Positions 6,253 through 7,103 of a stretch of 7,103 bases of DNA are shown here, in pieces. Made by a program: the position numbers and the translations under genes. This stretch comes from Planctomycetota bacterium (GTDB lineage: Bacteria; Planctomycetota; UBA1135; UBA2386): positions 1 through 7,103 of the forward strand of contig JAEYTU010000528.1 in the NCBI GenBank assembly GCA_023433825.1, in the 5' to 3' direction. The first letter of the stretch is position 1; each line of letters opens with the position of its first letter. Below the pieces are notes generated by a model, which saw only the letters and a program-made list of their open reading frames with translations, did no database searches and had not been told where the DNA came from.

Positions 6253-7103
6253 ATGAAACCCATCGTCGCCTGCCTCCTCGCCGCCGCCGTCGCGGCTCCC
6301 GCTCTGCGCGCTCAGACCACGGTGCACTTCCCCGACGCCGTGATCATGCCGCCGCAGGGCCAGCTGCCGATCTCGACCGGCTCGTTCTCGATCCCGGTGC
6401 GCGGCCAGTCGCTGTGTCCGGCGAACTTCGCCGGGTTGCCGAGCCAGCGGATGATCGTGTCGAAGGTCGCGCTGCAATTGGCCGGCGAGGTCCGTTACTC
6501 GACGTTCCTCGTGCGGGTCGGCACGACGCGGATCACGACGCTGACGCAGACGTGGGCGACGAACCTGCCGGACCAGCGCGTGCAGGTCGATCTGTCGGGG
6601 CAACTGCTGCCCGGCGGGATGAACGGGACGACGCAGGTCAATCACTGGGTCGAGTTCGATCTTCGGTACCCGTTCGTGTTCACACCCGGTGACGCGATCG
6701 TGCTCGACATCGTCGCGCGCAGCGCGGTCGACGGGGTCAACAGTCGGACGGCGTTCGGGTCGGTGTCGCGGTTGATCGAGTCGAACCACACGGGTTCGCC
6801 GACGACGACGCAGTTGCCGAGCAACGGTGGGTTGAAGTTCGGACTGACGTTCCACCCGCTGGACGTTCCGGTGCCGTTCGGCGTCGGCTGCGCCGGAACG
6901 GGCGGCGCCGTTCCGCGGATCGAAGCGAGCGGGCAGTGCAGCGTCGGCAGCGGGAACTACGTGCTGCGACTCAGCAACGGTCTCGGCGGCGCACCGAGCG
7001 CGTTGATCGTCGGCACGGTGCCAGCGGTCGATCCGATCGGCGGCGGCTGTGTGCTCTGGATGCACGTCGCGCTGTCGTTCGGTGCGATCGCGAACGGCAG
7101 CGG
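6253..7103 (+). CDS. Exported protein of unknown function, second tandem paralogue (3' end missing)
   Basis: The ATG at 6253 opens a frame that runs off the window after 283 full codons. A signal peptide is clear: MK, then a hydrophobic Ala/Leu-rich stretch, with likely cleavage after ALRA (about residue 20). The mature part aligns almost without gaps to the upstream gene: QGQ.PI, FAGLP (59-63), RVGTT (88-92), NLPDQRVQVDLSGQ (104-117), WVEFDLRYPF (132-141), TPGDAIVLDI (144-153), GVGCAGTG (210-217) and IGGGC (262-266). By eye roughly half of the positions are identical. A 4-residue insertion (NGTT region, 124-127) and an extra Cys at 229 differ from its neighbour, while cysteines of the neighbour's N-terminal module near 68 and 159 are absent. 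By comparison with the first copy, about 50 residues should be missing at the 3' end. Its role is unknown; it probably shares the location and function of its neighbour. Confidence 0.85.
   Translation, partial: MKPIVACLLAAAVAAPALRAQTTVHFPDAVIMPPQGQLPISTGSFSIPVRGQSLCPANFAGLPSQRMIVSKVALQLAGEVRYSTFLVRVGTTRITTLTQTWATNLPDQRVQVDLSGQLLPGGMNGTTQVNHWVEFDLRYPFVFTPGDAIVLDIVARSAVDGVNSRTAFGSVSRLIESNHTGSPTTTQLPSNGGLKFGLTFHPLDVPVPFGVGCAGTGGAVPRIEASGQCSVGSGNYVLRLSNGLGGAPSALIVGTVPAVDPIGGGCVLWMHVALSFGAIANGS

Noticed and set aside
6213..6692. A 159-residue + strand frame starting just upstream of the second exported-protein gene.
   Set aside because: It is Arg-rich and out of frame with the paralogous protein that clearly begins at 6253.

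Overview
The window is GC-rich DNA with tightly packed genes and long open frames on every strand, as expected of a high-GC bacterial chromosome. The two secreted proteins at the right end share a C-terminal module (Gly-Cys-x-Gly-Thr-Gly, then a Gly-Gly-Gly-Cys turn, then a closing Gln-Trp...Asp segment). I associate this module with large secreted-protein families of Planctomycetota, so a planctomycete is my best guess. It rests on family recollection, not on a marker gene.

Left part (1-3018, + strand): a chemotaxis operon, cheA-cheW-cheR. The window opens inside cheA. What remains is the end of the ATPase domain, two successive CheW-like domains and a C-terminal receiver domain, so this is a hybrid CheA-REC kinase. 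cheW overlaps the cheA stop codon by ATGA. cheR follows after 28 bases, and this gap is spanned by an 11-codon mini-ORF that overlaps the cheW stop by ATGA and the cheR start by ATGA. Together the genes supply the kinase, the receptor adaptor and the receptor methyltransferase of one chemosensory array. No receptor, methylesterase (cheB) or separate cheY is in view.

Middle part (3048-5054, - strand, convergent with cheR): one long gene for a 668-residue fusion. The N-terminal half is a DUF4855-type domain (probably a sugar-related TIM-barrel-like fold). The C-terminal half is a ROK-family domain that keeps its zinc-binding motif but has lost the residues expected for sugar phosphorylation. 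This is the most unusual gene in the window.

Right part (5201-7103, + strand, divergent from the fusion gene): two tandem paralogous genes for exported proteins of unknown function. The second runs off the window. A 146-base divergent intergenic region holds two inverted repeats but no promoter that I can defend. No tRNA, rRNA, CRISPR, transposase or phage feature was seen.
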